The notes: generated by a model not told the origin, from the sequence alone. DNA of 24,944 nt from an uncultured bacterium (GCA_947088515.1 CAMUHA010000020.1:1-24944); one strand, 5' to 3'. Positions 1-8,624 are shown, numbered from the stretch's first letter. Made by a program: numbers and translations.

Positions 1-1866
1 ATTGGGTCCTGTGATAATTGAAACACAGTATTTATTATTATCCAGATAAGTATCATTGGAGATAAACATGTCGCCACTTATCATCTGTTCAACTACTGGA
101 TGTCTGCCGCCTTTGATATTAATTATTCCTTTTTCATTCACTAAAGGACGCACATAGTTGTTTCTCTCCGCTACAAGGGAAAGAGAGCAGAACACATCCA
201 GTCTGGCCACAGCTTTGGCTGTCTTTTGGATACGCTCCATTTCTCCGGCTATAGCGTCTCTTATCTGGCAGAACATGTCATATTCTAAAGTGAAAAGTTT
301 ATCCTCAGCATTTAAGATGGTATCTTCCAGTTCCTTTAGCTTTGCATTCGTGTAACGTTCTGCATTGGCAAGCGTCTGTTTTCTGACATAATCCTCTGGC
401 ACCAGGTTTTTGTAGGAATTAGTTACTTCATAATAATAACCAAATACTTTATTATAACGGATACGCAGGTTTTTTATGCCTGTCCGCTCCCGGTCTTGTT
501 CTTCCAGCTTTGCCAGCCAGTCTTTTCCTTGTGTCTTTGCATGGCGGAGGTTGTCAATGGTTTCATCAAATCCTTCCCGGATAATGCCGCCTTCTTTAAT
601 GGCTATGGGTGGTTCCTCATTGATGGCATTTTCAATCAGGATGCAGATGTCAGATAAATCATCCATTTCCTGATAGATTTCTTTAAGGAATATTTCTTCA
701 AAATCTTTTAATATGGTTTTAATATGGGGCAGCATCTTAAGAGAATTTCTAAAGGCAATTAAGTCTCTTGGATTGGCAGTTTTATAACTTACCTTTCCAA
801 GCAGTCTCTCTAAATCATAAATAGGATTTAGGTATTCTCTGATTTCATCCCGGCTGATTGTATGGGATAATAAAGCGCTGATACTGTCAAGGCGTCCTTC
901 TATCTGTGCCTTGTCGATTAAAGGCTGCTCAATAAACTGGCGTAAGGTACGGGCGCCCATTGCCGTTTTTGTTTTGTCCAACACCCATAAAAGGGACCCT
1001 CTCTTTTGCTTCTCCCGCAGAGTTTCTGTAAGCTCTAGATTTCTTCTTGTAGCGCTGTCAAGGAGCATATATTTGCTGGTAAGGTAAGGATACAAATGAG
1101 TAAAATGGTCTAAGGCGGTTTTTTGGGTATCAGTTAAGTACAGCATCAGACTTCCGGCGGCAATCAGTCCTGCCGGAAAGTCTGACACTCCCATTCCCTG
1201 TAATGAATTAACATGAAAATGCTTAAGCAATCCCTTATGGCATCTGTCCTCATCAAAAAAATGTGGTTCTAAGGGATAAACTGCAATATGCAGCCTTCCT
1301 TTTAAATCTTCTATGTCAATGCCGCTGACTAAAAAAGCATCGTTGCAGATAATTTCACTGGGGGCATATTTGTTTATTTCATCCAAAAGCTTTTTATTTT
1401 CTTCCACTTCTGTCAGATAATAATCTCCTGTAGTAACATCTGCAATTGAAATACCTGACTTTCCCTGGAAATAGGCAATACACATAATGAAATTGTTACG
1501 TCCCTCGTCCATTCCCTGAATGTTAAGGTTTGTACCTGGCGTAACAATTCTGGTGACATCCCTTTTCACAAGTCCTTTTGCCTGCTTTGCATCTTCCATC
1601 TGTTCACAGATGGCTACTTTATAGCCTTTGGAAACCAATTTATTTAAGTATCCGTCAACGGCATGGTAAGGGATACCGCACATGGGCGCCCGCTCTTCCA
1701 TTCCACAGTTTTTTCCGGTGAGTGTGATTTCCAGCTCTTTGGATGCAGTGAGGGCATCTTCAAAAAACATTTCATAAAAATCACCCAGCCTGTAAAATAA
1801 AATACAGTCAGGATGTTCCTTTTTGGTTTCCAAATACTGCTGCATCATTGGGGTCATTTCCGCCAT
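1..1866 (-). CDS. mutS: DNA mismatch repair protein MutS, N-terminal 622 residues (cut by window edge)
   Basis: MutS recognises mismatches and small loops in newly replicated DNA and recruits MutL. The reading frame is open from an ATG at 1866 to the left edge, giving 622 residues of a protein usually about 870 long. Seen directly: the mismatch-reading F-x-E motif (GDFYEMF, around residues 28-34), the connector and core/lever domains, the LDSATRRNLEL segment of the core, and the last three in-window residues GPN, which begin the Walker A loop (GPNMAGKS in the family). The ATPase domain, the helix-turn-helix dimer region and probably mutL therefore lie beyond the edge. A GGATGGTG stretch precedes the start. 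The gene lies 77 bases downstream of the SulP permease gene and is probably co-transcribed with miaB, a common arrangement in Clostridia. Confidence 0.96.
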   Translation of the reverse strand, partial: MAEMTPMMQQYLETKKEHPDCILFYRLGDFYEMFFEDALTASKELEITLTGKNCGMEERAPMCGIPYHAVDGYLNKLVSKGYKVAICEQMEDAKQAKGLVKRDVTRIVTPGTNLNIQGMDEGRNNFIMCIAYFQGKSGISIADVTTGDYYLTEVEENKKLLDEINKYAPSEIICNDAFLVSGIDIEDLKGRLHIAVYPLEPHFFDEDRCHKGLLKHFHVNSLQGMGVSDFPAGLIAAGSLMLYLTDTQKTALDHFTHLYPYLTSKYMLLDSATRRNLELTETLREKQKRGSLLWVLDKTKTAMGARTLRQFIEQPLIDKAQIEGRLDSISALLSHTISRDEIREYLNPIYDLERLLGKVSYKTANPRDLIAFRNSLKMLPHIKTILKDFEEIFLKEIYQEMDDLSDICILIENAINEEPPIAIKEGGIIREGFDETIDNLRHAKTQGKDWLAKLEEQDRERTGIKNLRIRYNKVFGYYYEVTNSYKNLVPEDYVRKQTLANAERYTNAKLKELEDTILNAEDKLFTLEYDMFCQIRDAIAGEMERIQKTAKAVARLDVFCSLSLVAERNNYVRPLVNEKGIINIKGGRHPVVEQMISGDMFISNDTYLDNNKYCVSIITGPN

Positions 1867-1943
1867 TTTTTCACCATCCGTTTTTCCCTGCAGACCAAAC
1901 CAGGCAAACATGTCTCACGCATATCTGGCGGCCGCAGATAAAA

Positions 1944-3614
1944 TCATTTGTTATAAGCTTGTGCCCTTATTAGGGCGTCATCTATGTGTGCACAGAAATT
2001 TTCCGCTCCAACTGCCTGATAAAAGCCTGATTTTTTCATGACCTTCATTGGCTGTTCATTTACATGGGATAAAACCAAATGTACATTTCTGCTTTGGCAG
2101 GTATGTAAAAGTTGTTCCAGATTGTGCATTGCCGTGGCATCAATGGCGCTTACGCTTCTCATTCGGATAACCAGGCAATTTGTGTTATCCATAAAACGGA
2201 TACGGAGCAGTTTATCTGCTGCCGCAAAAAACATTGGCCCGCTGATTTCGTAAACCAGCGTGTTTTTGGGAACAGCCTTAAGCTCAATGGCATCTGGGTC
2301 ATCTTCAATATATTTCCAGCCTTCTACCTGTGTAACATCGCTCATGCGCTTCATAAACAAGACAGCAGCAAATACAATTCCAGCCTCAATTGCCACCACA
2401 AGGTCAAAAACCACTGTCAGCACGAAAGTAACAATTAAAACAGAAATATCACTTTTGGGCGAAGTTTTTACCAAATAAGCAAACTCTCTCCATCCACACA
2501 TGTTATAAGCTACCATAAATAAAATTGCTGCAATGGCCGGCATAGGTATTAACGCCGCATAAGGCATAAAAAGTACCAGCACTAAAAGAAGGACAATAGC
2601 ATGTACCATACCCGCTATAGGTGTTCTTCCGCCATTTTTGACATTTGCTGCCGTCCTTGCAATTGCTCCCGTGGCCGGAATCCCGCCAAACATTGCAGAA
2701 CAGATATTTCCTGCACCCTGTGCCACCAGTTCCATATTGGAATTATGTCTGGAATTTATCATACTATCTGAAACCACACAGGAAAGCAAGGATTCCACTG
2801 CCGCTAAAATTGCAATGGTGAGGGCGTTTCCAAACTGGGAACGGATTAGTTCAAAGTTAATTGCCGGAAAAGAAAACATGGGCAGATTACTGGAAATTTC
2901 ATAGAGAGTTCCAATGGTGTTGACTTTCATTCCAAGCCCCCCTACCAGGGCAATTCCAGCGATTACAGCCAACAGGGAAGCAGGAATTGCTGACAAGATT
3001 TTTCCGGCTCTGCCTTTAATCTTTCTGCCAAGCACAGGCCATAGAATTAATACCCCAAGACATATAAGTCCCACAATTGCGGCCTGTAAGTTAACCGTTC
3101 CTATACTTTCCACAACTGCTTCCAGCTTTTCTATTGTCTCCACAGGGCTTACTCCTTCTTTATAGGTAAGTCCAAGAAAATCTTTTACCTGTCCAATGGC
3201 AATGGTAAGGGCAATTCCAGCTGTAAAGCCGGTGGTAATTGGATATGGAATAAAGCGTATTAAGCTTCCAAGTCTTAAAAGTCCCATTAATATCAGCAAT
3301 ATACCTGCCATAATTGTAGCGACGGCCAGCCCCTCCAGTCCGCTTGTTGCCGCAATCCCGGCAACTATGGTTGCAAATGCTGCTGTAGGTCCAGATATCT
3401 GAACCCTGCTGCCCCCCAGAAAAGCAATAACAAAACCTGCTACAATAGCAGTATAGAGTCCTCTTTCCGGGCTTACACCGGAAGCAAGCGCTAAAGCAAT
3501 AGAAAGGGGCAGTGCAACAATCGCCACAATAATCCCTGCAATAATGTCTTTAATAAACTGTTCTTTTGTATAAGATTTAATAACAGAAAATAATTTTGGT
3601 TTTAATTTATTCAT
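1944..3614 (-). CDS. SulP-family (SLC26-like) anion permease with C-terminal STAS domain
   Basis: Inner-membrane anion transporter of the sulfate permease/SLC26 family; the substrate (sulfate, bicarbonate or another anion) cannot be told from sequence. The first ~400 residues are strongly hydrophobic and carry the family's early signature (ALPLSIALALASG, then GLYTAI and GGSRVQISGPTAA). The last ~120 residues form a STAS domain with the DATAM loop where STAS proteins usually carry the D-[ST]-T/S-G type motif. Two in-frame ATGs occur, at 3620 and 3614. The GGGGG Shine-Dalgarno run abuts the first and is about six bases from the second, so 3614 is preferred (556 residues). The start overlaps the end of miaB by eight bases, implying translational coupling. 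Its position between miaB and mutS is less usual than direct miaB-mutS linkage. Confidence 0.9.
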   Translation of the reverse strand: MNKLKPKLFSVIKSYTKEQFIKDIIAGIIVAIVALPLSIALALASGVSPERGLYTAIVAGFVIAFLGGSRVQISGPTAAFATIVAGIAATSGLEGLAVATIMAGILLILMGLLRLGSLIRFIPYPITTGFTAGIALTIAIGQVKDFLGLTYKEGVSPVETIEKLEAVVESIGTVNLQAAIVGLICLGVLILWPVLGRKIKGRAGKILSAIPASLLAVIAGIALVGGLGMKVNTIGTLYEISSNLPMFSFPAINFELIRSQFGNALTIAILAAVESLLSCVVSDSMINSRHNSNMELVAQGAGNICSAMFGGIPATGAIARTAANVKNGGRTPIAGMVHAIVLLLVLVLFMPYAALIPMPAIAAILFMVAYNMCGWREFAYLVKTSPKSDISVLIVTFVLTVVFDLVVAIEAGIVFAAVLFMKRMSDVTQVEGWKYIEDDPDAIELKAVPKNTLVYEISGPMFFAAADKLLRIRFMDNTNCLVIRMRSVSAIDATAMHNLEQLLHTCQSRNVHLVLSHVNEQPMKVMKKSGFYQAVGAENFCAHIDDALIRAQAYNK

Positions 3615-5076
3615 TTTCATCCCCCGCCTGGCAAATTCCTTGTCTGATTTCCCCCATATAATAAAAACCGCAGCATTCCTTTAAGTAAACAGGCACGATT
3701 TTCCCAATAAGGCTTTTGTCTCCTTTAAAATGTACAATTGTATTATTGGAAAGCCTTCCTGTCAAAAGGGAAGCGTCATGTTCATTTACTTCCTCCACCA
3801 ATGCTTCTAAGGTCTGGCCTTTTAGAAGAAGCGCCTGCTGCCTTGCCGTATCCTGTACCACTTTAAGCAGCCTGTCAAACCCTTCCTTTACCACATGCTC
3901 TGGAACCTGCTCCATGGCGGCGGCAGGGGTGCCTGTCCGTTTGGAGTAAATGAAGGTAAAAGCATTGTCATACTTTACTTTTTTAACCACATCAATTGTC
4001 TCGTCTAAATCCTTTGGCTCCTCTCCAGGAAATCCCACAATAATATCAGTGGTTATAGCAATACCTGGAATTTCCCTTCTAATTTTTTCGGCGAGAGTCA
4101 GGTATTGTTCCTTAGTATAACGTCTGTTCATGGCATTTAATATTCTGGTAGAGCCTGACTGCAGGGGAAGATGAAGATGCCTGCATATTTTTTTTGACTC
4201 TTTCATTACCTGAATTAGCTCATCTGATAAATCTTTGGGATGGGAAGTCATGAATCGAATCCTTTGAAGTCCTTCAATTTTATCAATTTTCCGAAGCAGC
4301 TGGGCAAATGATATAGGGCTTTCCAAATTTTTTCCATAGGAATTAACATTCTGTCCAAGAAGCATAATCTCAACCACACCATCAGCCACAAGGTTTTCGA
4401 TTTCCCTAATAATATCTTCCGGATTCCGGCTTCTTTCACGCCCCCTTACATAGGGAACAATACAGTAACTGCAGAAATTATTGCAGCCAAACATAATATT
4501 GATGCCGGATTTAAAAGGATATTTTCGCTCAACTGGCAAATCCTCCACAATCTGGTCCGTATCCTCCCAGATATCAATTACCATGCTGCCAAACTCAAAC
4601 ATATTTGCTAAAAGCTCAGCAAATTTATAAATATTATGGGTACCAAAAACCAGGTCAACAAAGGAATAACTTTTTTTAATTTTTTCAACTACAGAATTTT
4701 CCTGCATCATACAGCCGCACAAGGCAATCTTCATAGCGGGATTTTTCTTTTTCAGGCTGTTTAAATGTCCAAGTCTGCCATAAACCCTCTGGTTGGCATT
4801 GTCCCTTACAGTACAGGTGTTAAATATAACAAAATCTGCTTCTTCATTTTCTGTCAGGTTAAATCCTGCCTTTTCTAAAATCCCTGCCAGTTTTTCAGAA
4901 TCCCTGGCATTCATCTGGCAGCCGAAGTTTACAACTGTGGCATTTAATGCCCGTCCCAACCGGTTACTTTCAAGATTTACATACCTGCGGCATTTTTCAA
5001 TGAAATAATACTGGCGTTCCGGTTCATTTTTAGGAGGTTCCTGATTTAAACTTTTATGCTCCAAATTCTTATTCAT
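3607..5076 (-). CDS. miaB: tRNA-2-methylthio-N6-dimethylallyladenosine synthase MiaB
   Basis: Radical-SAM methylthiotransferase that converts i6A37 to ms2i6A37 in tRNAs reading UNN codons. The N-terminal UPF0004 domain shows its three cluster cysteines (NFGCQMN around residue 53, NTCTVR around 88, GCMMQE around 122). The radical-SAM CxxxCxxC motif is in GCNNFCSYC (about 197-205), followed by VPYVRGRERSR, which is typical of MiaB rather than RimO or MtaB. A C-terminal TRAM domain follows. The first ~45 residues are a charged extension, common in clostridial MiaB (489 residues in total). The ATG at 5076 is three bases after the stop of the upstream nuclease-fold gene and has an AGGAGAGAGGA site. 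The gene overlaps the SulP gene downstream, so it is part of one operon. Confidence 0.96.
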   Translation of the reverse strand: MNKNLEHKSLNQEPPKNEPERQYYFIEKCRRYVNLESNRLGRALNATVVNFGCQMNARDSEKLAGILEKAGFNLTENEEADFVIFNTCTVRDNANQRVYGRLGHLNSLKKKNPAMKIALCGCMMQENSVVEKIKKSYSFVDLVFGTHNIYKFAELLANMFEFGSMVIDIWEDTDQIVEDLPVERKYPFKSGINIMFGCNNFCSYCIVPYVRGRERSRNPEDIIREIENLVADGVVEIMLLGQNVNSYGKNLESPISFAQLLRKIDKIEGLQRIRFMTSHPKDLSDELIQVMKESKKICRHLHLPLQSGSTRILNAMNRRYTKEQYLTLAEKIRREIPGIAITTDIIVGFPGEEPKDLDETIDVVKKVKYDNAFTFIYSKRTGTPAAAMEQVPEHVVKEGFDRLLKVVQDTARQQALLLKGQTLEALVEEVNEHDASLLTGRLSNNTIVHFKGDKSLIGKIVPVYLKECCGFYYMGEIRQGICQAGDENE

Positions 5077-5078
5077 AT

Positions 5079-5843
5079 TTACTGCTTTCCTCTCTCCTGC
5101 AATTGCTGGTCTGCTAACCGATAGCTGTAAAACCGCCCTTTATTTTTGCACCTCTCAACCACATTAAGATAATTTAAAATATGAAGCGCTCTTCCCGCAG
5201 TTTCTTTTTTTTCTTTCACAGCCTCCCCCAGCTCCTTTGCAGTAAAAGGCTCCGGCAAGTCAGGGGGAATCAACTTTCTGTAATCATCTGCCCCATCAAA
5301 CCTGATTTCATCCAAAAGTGCAGAAGGAATCCTGTCATAACGGCAGGAACCTCTTTTCTTATCCCTGCTCCATCCGTTAAGAAGTCTGTATTCTTCTACC
5401 TCAAGCATTGGAAAACATAAATGGAGATTTGGGTTGGAAAGATAGGGCTTTATTTTATATAACTCATAAAAAGCCCTGTAAACAGAGCCTTTTAAAGTAC
5501 TTTTTCTTGGCTTGGAACACTCTCCCGTTTCTTCATTTATCCAAATTAAGTACTTAATTTTAGGAATAGGATAGACAATTGTAACCGGATAATTTGGCAG
5601 AAAACACTCCAGCTTTTGCCGCATTTTATCTAAACCTGCAGTCTGAATTTCAATGATTTCTTTTCCTGTACAGATATCGGCTATAAAACCATCAACCTTC
5701 ACCTCCTGCATTTCTTTATCCGGTGCATAATAATCCTTTAATATGGCATGAAGCGTTTTTTCCTTCAGCGTTCCAATGCCATACCTTTCTCTTTGGACGC
5801 CTGGAAAAGCTTTTTTGATATTTTCAAAACGGTTTACATCCAT
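5079..5843 (-). CDS. Uncharacterised protein: PD-(D/E)XK-like core plus C-terminal winged helix
   Basis: 254 residues; I do not recognise a named family. Residues about 45-70 (VDGFIADI, then EIIEIQT) resemble the core of a PD-(D/E)XK nuclease fold: an acidic residue (D51 or D56), a short strand, then E65-I-Q67, an ExQ variant of the usual ExK, with a conserved-looking helix (LDKMRQKLECFL) behind it. The central part is basic (SKPRKSTLKG, DKKRGSCRYD). Residues about 200-243 look like a winged helix: FTAKELGEAV, a recognition-type helix TAGRALHILNYL, then a wing ending GRFYSYRL. The protein is soluble with no signal peptide. The ATG at 5843 lies just after the gtrA stop, with a GGAAAG site inside the gtrA end, and the gene abuts miaB. 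A DNA- or RNA-binding or processing role is inference from the fold guess only. Confidence 0.55.
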   Translation of the reverse strand: MDVNRFENIKKAFPGVQRERYGIGTLKEKTLHAILKDYYAPDKEMQEVKVDGFIADICTGKEIIEIQTAGLDKMRQKLECFLPNYPVTIVYPIPKIKYLIWINEETGECSKPRKSTLKGSVYRAFYELYKIKPYLSNPNLHLCFPMLEVEEYRLLNGWSRDKKRGSCRYDRIPSALLDEIRFDGADDYRKLIPPDLPEPFTAKELGEAVKEKKETAGRALHILNYLNVVERCKNKGRFYSYRLADQQLQERGKQ

Positions 5844-5846
5844 AAT

Positions 5847-6272
5847 TTATTTTCTTTCCAAAAACAGTTTTCTTGATATAAAATTGTATACCATGACAAC
5901 ACCTGTTGCAAGGATAGCGCTAAGGTAAACTACAAAGGATTCCGTCATAAGATTTTGGAGAGAATTACTGTTTCTGTAGATACCATCAATGCAAATATAC
6001 ATTACAATCTCATTGATTACAAGGCCGATAGCAGATAAAACCAAAAACACGCTAAACTCTTTCTTTTTATCCATCTGTTTTTTCCTGGTAAATACAAATT
6101 TGACGCTTAAAATATAATTTACTATTGCAGAAACTACAAATCCCAGAAATTTGGATATCAGATAATGGACGCCCAATTGATTGGTAAGCCCTGTTGTAAT
6201 GCCAAAATCAATAAAGAAGCAGAAAAAACCTACAATTCCGAATTTTATTATCTGATTTAATAAATTTTTCAT
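5847..6272 (-). CDS. GtrA-family small membrane protein
   Basis: 141-residue integral membrane protein with four predicted membrane segments. It begins MKNLLNQIIKFG and continues with the first helix IVGFFCFFIDFGIT, which fits the GtrA family (PF04138). Family members are thought to help move polyprenyl-linked sugars across the membrane for wall, teichoic-acid or O-antigen glycosylation. No glycosyltransferase or flippase partner is next to it here, so its pathway is unknown. The frame extends upstream to 6326, but the ATG at 6272 has a clean GGAGGT site seven bases before it and matches where the family starts, so it is preferred. A hairpin terminator and a TATAAT sequence lie just upstream. 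Confidence 0.88.
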   Translation of the reverse strand: MKNLLNQIIKFGIVGFFCFFIDFGITTGLTNQLGVHYLISKFLGFVVSAIVNYILSVKFVFTRKKQMDKKKEFSVFLVLSAIGLVINEIVMYICIDGIYRNSNSLQNLMTESFVVYLSAILATGVVMVYNFISRKLFLERK

Positions 6273-6292
6273 ATGATAACCTCCGCACAAAA

Positions 6293-6329
6293 AGAATGCC
6301 ATGCTTAGGCTATTATAACATGACATTCT
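6293..6329 (-). terminator. Hairpin terminator after the ECF sigma/regulator operon
   Basis: On the minus strand an 11-base arm (AGAATGTCATG, 6329-6319) pairs with CATGGCATTCT (6303-6293) with one G-U pair and a 15-base loop, and is followed by a T run. It sits 30 bases after the stop of the regulator gene and upstream of gtrA. The stem is AT-rich, so termination may be partial. Confidence 0.6.
6313..6318 (-). promoter_or_regulatory. Possible -10 element for gtrA inside the terminator loop
   Basis: A perfect TATAAT on the minus strand lies in the loop of the hairpin at 6293-6329, about 40 bases upstream of the gtrA start. No good -35 box is seen 16-18 bases before it (the sequence there is ATTTCC or TTTCCT). 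The -10 call rests on one hexamer. Confidence 0.3.
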
Positions 6330-6359
6330 AAAAAGGAAATATAAAATTTTTAATAATTT

Positions 6360-7943
6360 CTATTTTTTTCGCTGAGAGGGAATGTAATAAAAACAGGTTT
6401 TATCTGGAATCCTGTCATATAAGGTTTCTCCGTTTTCCATTTGCCGGCTGGTATATTCTGTACAGGATACCAGTACAATCCTGCCGTCAGGAAGAACACA
6501 GTTTAAGGCGCCTTCCACGTCACAAGGAGTCTCATATGCCGGCATAACTACGCATACGCTCTTCTCCCTCATATTATAAGAGAAAATTCCGTCATAGCCC
6601 CAGAAAATAAAATCAGAATCAAGGCCTGGCGCAATAATATCCGGCAAAATAGTTTTTTCTGGCATAATTCCCATACAAATATCCTCAAATGTCCCCTTTT
6701 CAGGATTAACAGAGGCAATTCCCATTCTGTTTTCTCTGTCATACAGGCACATATATACTTTTCCATCTTTTCCAATACCAATACCGCTTGACAGGTTCGC
6801 GGCATATTCTCCTGAATGAATTTTTGAAACAAGGTTCCCATCTGCATCCAGAATTAATAGTATATCCGCATCTTGAAATCCAGCTCCCTTAATATAAAGA
6901 TAACCATTTCCATCCACCACCATCTGACGAATAAAGCAATTGCCCGAAACGCCTCCCATTGTAATCTCTTTCTTTTTTTGGAATGGGGACAGGTCAATTT
7001 CTTTAATCTTTTTTCCTTCTTCATTTAATACCCATAGAGCAGGTTCGAAGCTGCCCGAATCGGATATCTGCATTAATGCAAGGTAAATGTCACCTTTATC
7101 GGACTGACAAAGGGAGGTAACTCTTGTTAGTCTGTCAAAATCGTCAAAAAACAAAGTGGAACTGCTGCTGCCGATTTTCATTTTGTGGATGGCATTCCAG
7201 CCTGTCAGGAAAATACAATCCCTGCCTCCTGCAATATATAAAAGAGATAGCTCCCCCGTATAGGGAATCGTAAGCGCCTGGTCAGGATTCATAACCGCTT
7301 TATCCTCTATTGGTGCAGACGCTACAGGCTCTTTTTGCATCTGTATATCTTTTATCTTCCTGGGAATTTCAATTTCACCAGAACTGATCATTTCATTTAT
7401 TTTTTGCAGACTATAATCTCTTTTATAATAAAAATCAATAATCTGCAAAAGCTGTTCATCACTCATTTCATTTTCCGGGAAAAAGAAAGTACTGGTTTTA
7501 CTTAAAAAGGATATATTCTTTCCCTTATAGTCATCTGCATTTTCTATTATGGTAATGCTCCCTTCGGGAAATGTTGTCCCATTTTCATATACCTTCCGCA
7601 GTTCTTCCATACGGCTGCATTCCTCCTCCATGTAAGGACGGTTATAATTATCTGCAGGAAGTTTCGAGGTATAAATCTGCACAAAATATTCTTCCAGTTT
7701 CTCCTGATTCATTTCTTCCATCCGCAAACGCAGCGCTCCTATTGTCGCAGTTGCCGTAATAGAAAAAAGCATAATCATTACAGCTGCTAAAATAATTGCT
7801 TTTCGGATATTCATTTTAAACACTGTTTTATGTTCTGGCAGATTTTCCAGTTTTTTATCTACCTTTTGCTTTATTGAATCGGGAAGTATAATCTGTTCTT
7901 CTTCCGCCATCTGGAATATTCTATTTTCAAAATTATCTTTCAT
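6360..7943 (-). CDS. Membrane-anchored ECF sigma-associated regulator with extracytoplasmic propeller-like domain
   Basis: 527 residues. Residues 1-47 are a charged cytoplasmic segment and residues about 48-70 are a single membrane helix (AIILAAVMIMLFSITATATI). A Glu-rich linker follows, then a long extracytoplasmic part with repeated strand-rich blocks such as GNGYLYIKG, KDGKVYMCLYD and LPDGRIVLVS, spaced like blades of an NHL/beta-propeller fold. The gene starts 24 bases after the stop of an ECF sigma factor, with an AAGGGAG site nine bases before the ATG. That layout suggests an anti-sigma factor that senses something outside the membrane. It lacks the HxxxCxxC zinc motif of classical anti-sigma domains, so the sigma-binding role is inferred from position and topology. 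An alternative is a sigma-regulated lipid- or wall-facing sensor that does not bind sigma. Confidence 0.75.
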   Translation of the reverse strand: MKDNFENRIFQMAEEEQIILPDSIKQKVDKKLENLPEHKTVFKMNIRKAIILAAVMIMLFSITATATIGALRLRMEEMNQEKLEEYFVQIYTSKLPADNYNRPYMEEECSRMEELRKVYENGTTFPEGSITIIENADDYKGKNISFLSKTSTFFFPENEMSDEQLLQIIDFYYKRDYSLQKINEMISSGEIEIPRKIKDIQMQKEPVASAPIEDKAVMNPDQALTIPYTGELSLLYIAGGRDCIFLTGWNAIHKMKIGSSSSTLFFDDFDRLTRVTSLCQSDKGDIYLALMQISDSGSFEPALWVLNEEGKKIKEIDLSPFQKKKEITMGGVSGNCFIRQMVVDGNGYLYIKGAGFQDADILLILDADGNLVSKIHSGEYAANLSSGIGIGKDGKVYMCLYDRENRMGIASVNPEKGTFEDICMGIMPEKTILPDIIAPGLDSDFIFWGYDGIFSYNMREKSVCVVMPAYETPCDVEGALNCVLPDGRIVLVSCTEYTSRQMENGETLYDRIPDKTCFYYIPSQRKK

Positions 7944-7967
7944 AAAATGTCACTCCCTTCTGAAAGT

Positions 7968-8423
7968 TTAAAGCGCATTTTTTAATGCTTTTTTCCCACG
8001 TGACAGCCTTGATTTTACAGTTCCTTCTGCAATATGAAGCGCTTTACTGATTTCTTTCACCGAAAGAGAACCATAAAAGTATAAAATAATTACTTCCCTA
8101 TAGATTTCCTCCAGCGTCATCACAGCATCCCATAACTCATGATAATCATCCACAAAAGCAGGCATGACATCATCCATACAATCCATTCCCATTTCCCGTT
8201 TGGACTTTCTGTAAATTTTCCGGGCTTCATTGGCAGTAATTTGCATGACCCACGACTTAAACCGTTCCGGCTTCTTTAGCCTGTCCAGATTTTCATATGC
8301 TTTTAAAATTGCTTCGCATACCGCGTCTTCGGCATCCGCCCTGGAACAAAGCATACCAAGTGCAAGCCTGTACATATTAGGCATATATTCCCTGATAAAT
8401 TTTCCAAATGTTTCATTATCCAC
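7968..8423 (-). CDS. RNA polymerase sigma factor, ECF subfamily
   Basis: 151-residue sigma-70 family ECF factor that redirects RNA polymerase to a small regulon. Region 2 is at about residues 10-80 (SRADAEDAVCEAILKAYENL, then RFKSWVMQITANEARKIYR), and region 4 is at about 100-150 (YREVIILYFYGSLSVKEIS, GTVKSRLSRGKKAL), a normal helix-turn-helix. The start codon is GTG at 8423: an AAGGAGGTG site lies about ten bases upstream, and frames further upstream are closed by TAG. The gene is followed after 24 bases by the membrane regulator, the usual sigma/anti-sigma order. The regulon and the inducing signal cannot be read from the sequence. Confidence 0.92.
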   Translation of the reverse strand: MDNETFGKFIREYMPNMYRLALGMLCSRADAEDAVCEAILKAYENLDRLKKPERFKSWVMQITANEARKIYRKSKREMGMDCMDDVMPAFVDDYHELWDAVMTLEEIYREVIILYFYGSLSVKEISKALHIAEGTVKSRLSRGKKALKNAL

Positions 8424-8460
8424 TACACACTCACCTCCTTAACAACAATCATAAGAAAGC

Positions 8461-8496
8461 TCTGCATTTTTTACTTCAAATTTTCTGGTATGCAGA
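8461..8496. repeat. Inverted repeat in the leader of the ECF sigma gene
   Basis: TCTGCAT (8461-8467) and ATGCAGA (8490-8496) form a seven-base inverted repeat with a 22-base loop, extended by a G-U and a G-C pair in the minus-strand transcript. It lies about 40-70 bases upstream of the GTG start. It could be a leader hairpin or an operator; no clear promoter is visible to decide this. Confidence 0.3.
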
Positions 8497-8566
8497 ACAA
8501 TTTATCTTCGTTCACTTATAGGATGCCTGAAAAGCGTAATTGGTTCCCTGTAAAAACAAATTTTTC

Positions 8567-8599
8567 AAAAAAATGTGCGGGTAGTCCCCGCACATTTTT
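8567..8599 (-). terminator. Strong rho-independent terminator of the cysteine-rich protein gene
   Basis: An ATGTGCGGG / CCCGCACAT stem with a five-base loop (8582-8586) is flanked by A and T runs. The stem with its A/T extension is about 13 base pairs and perfect, and on the minus strand it ends in seven T. It lies about 25 bases after the stop at 8625. The A/T symmetry would let it act in both directions, but no + strand gene reads toward it. Confidence 0.85.
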
Positions 8600-8624
8600 A
8601 AGATATGAAAGATTATAGTTCCTG

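Noticed and set aside
1922..1940. TATCTG...CAGATA inverted repeat just after the SulP stop
   Set aside because: The stem is only six bases with an awkward GC centre and no T run follows on the minus strand, so it is not a convincing terminator.
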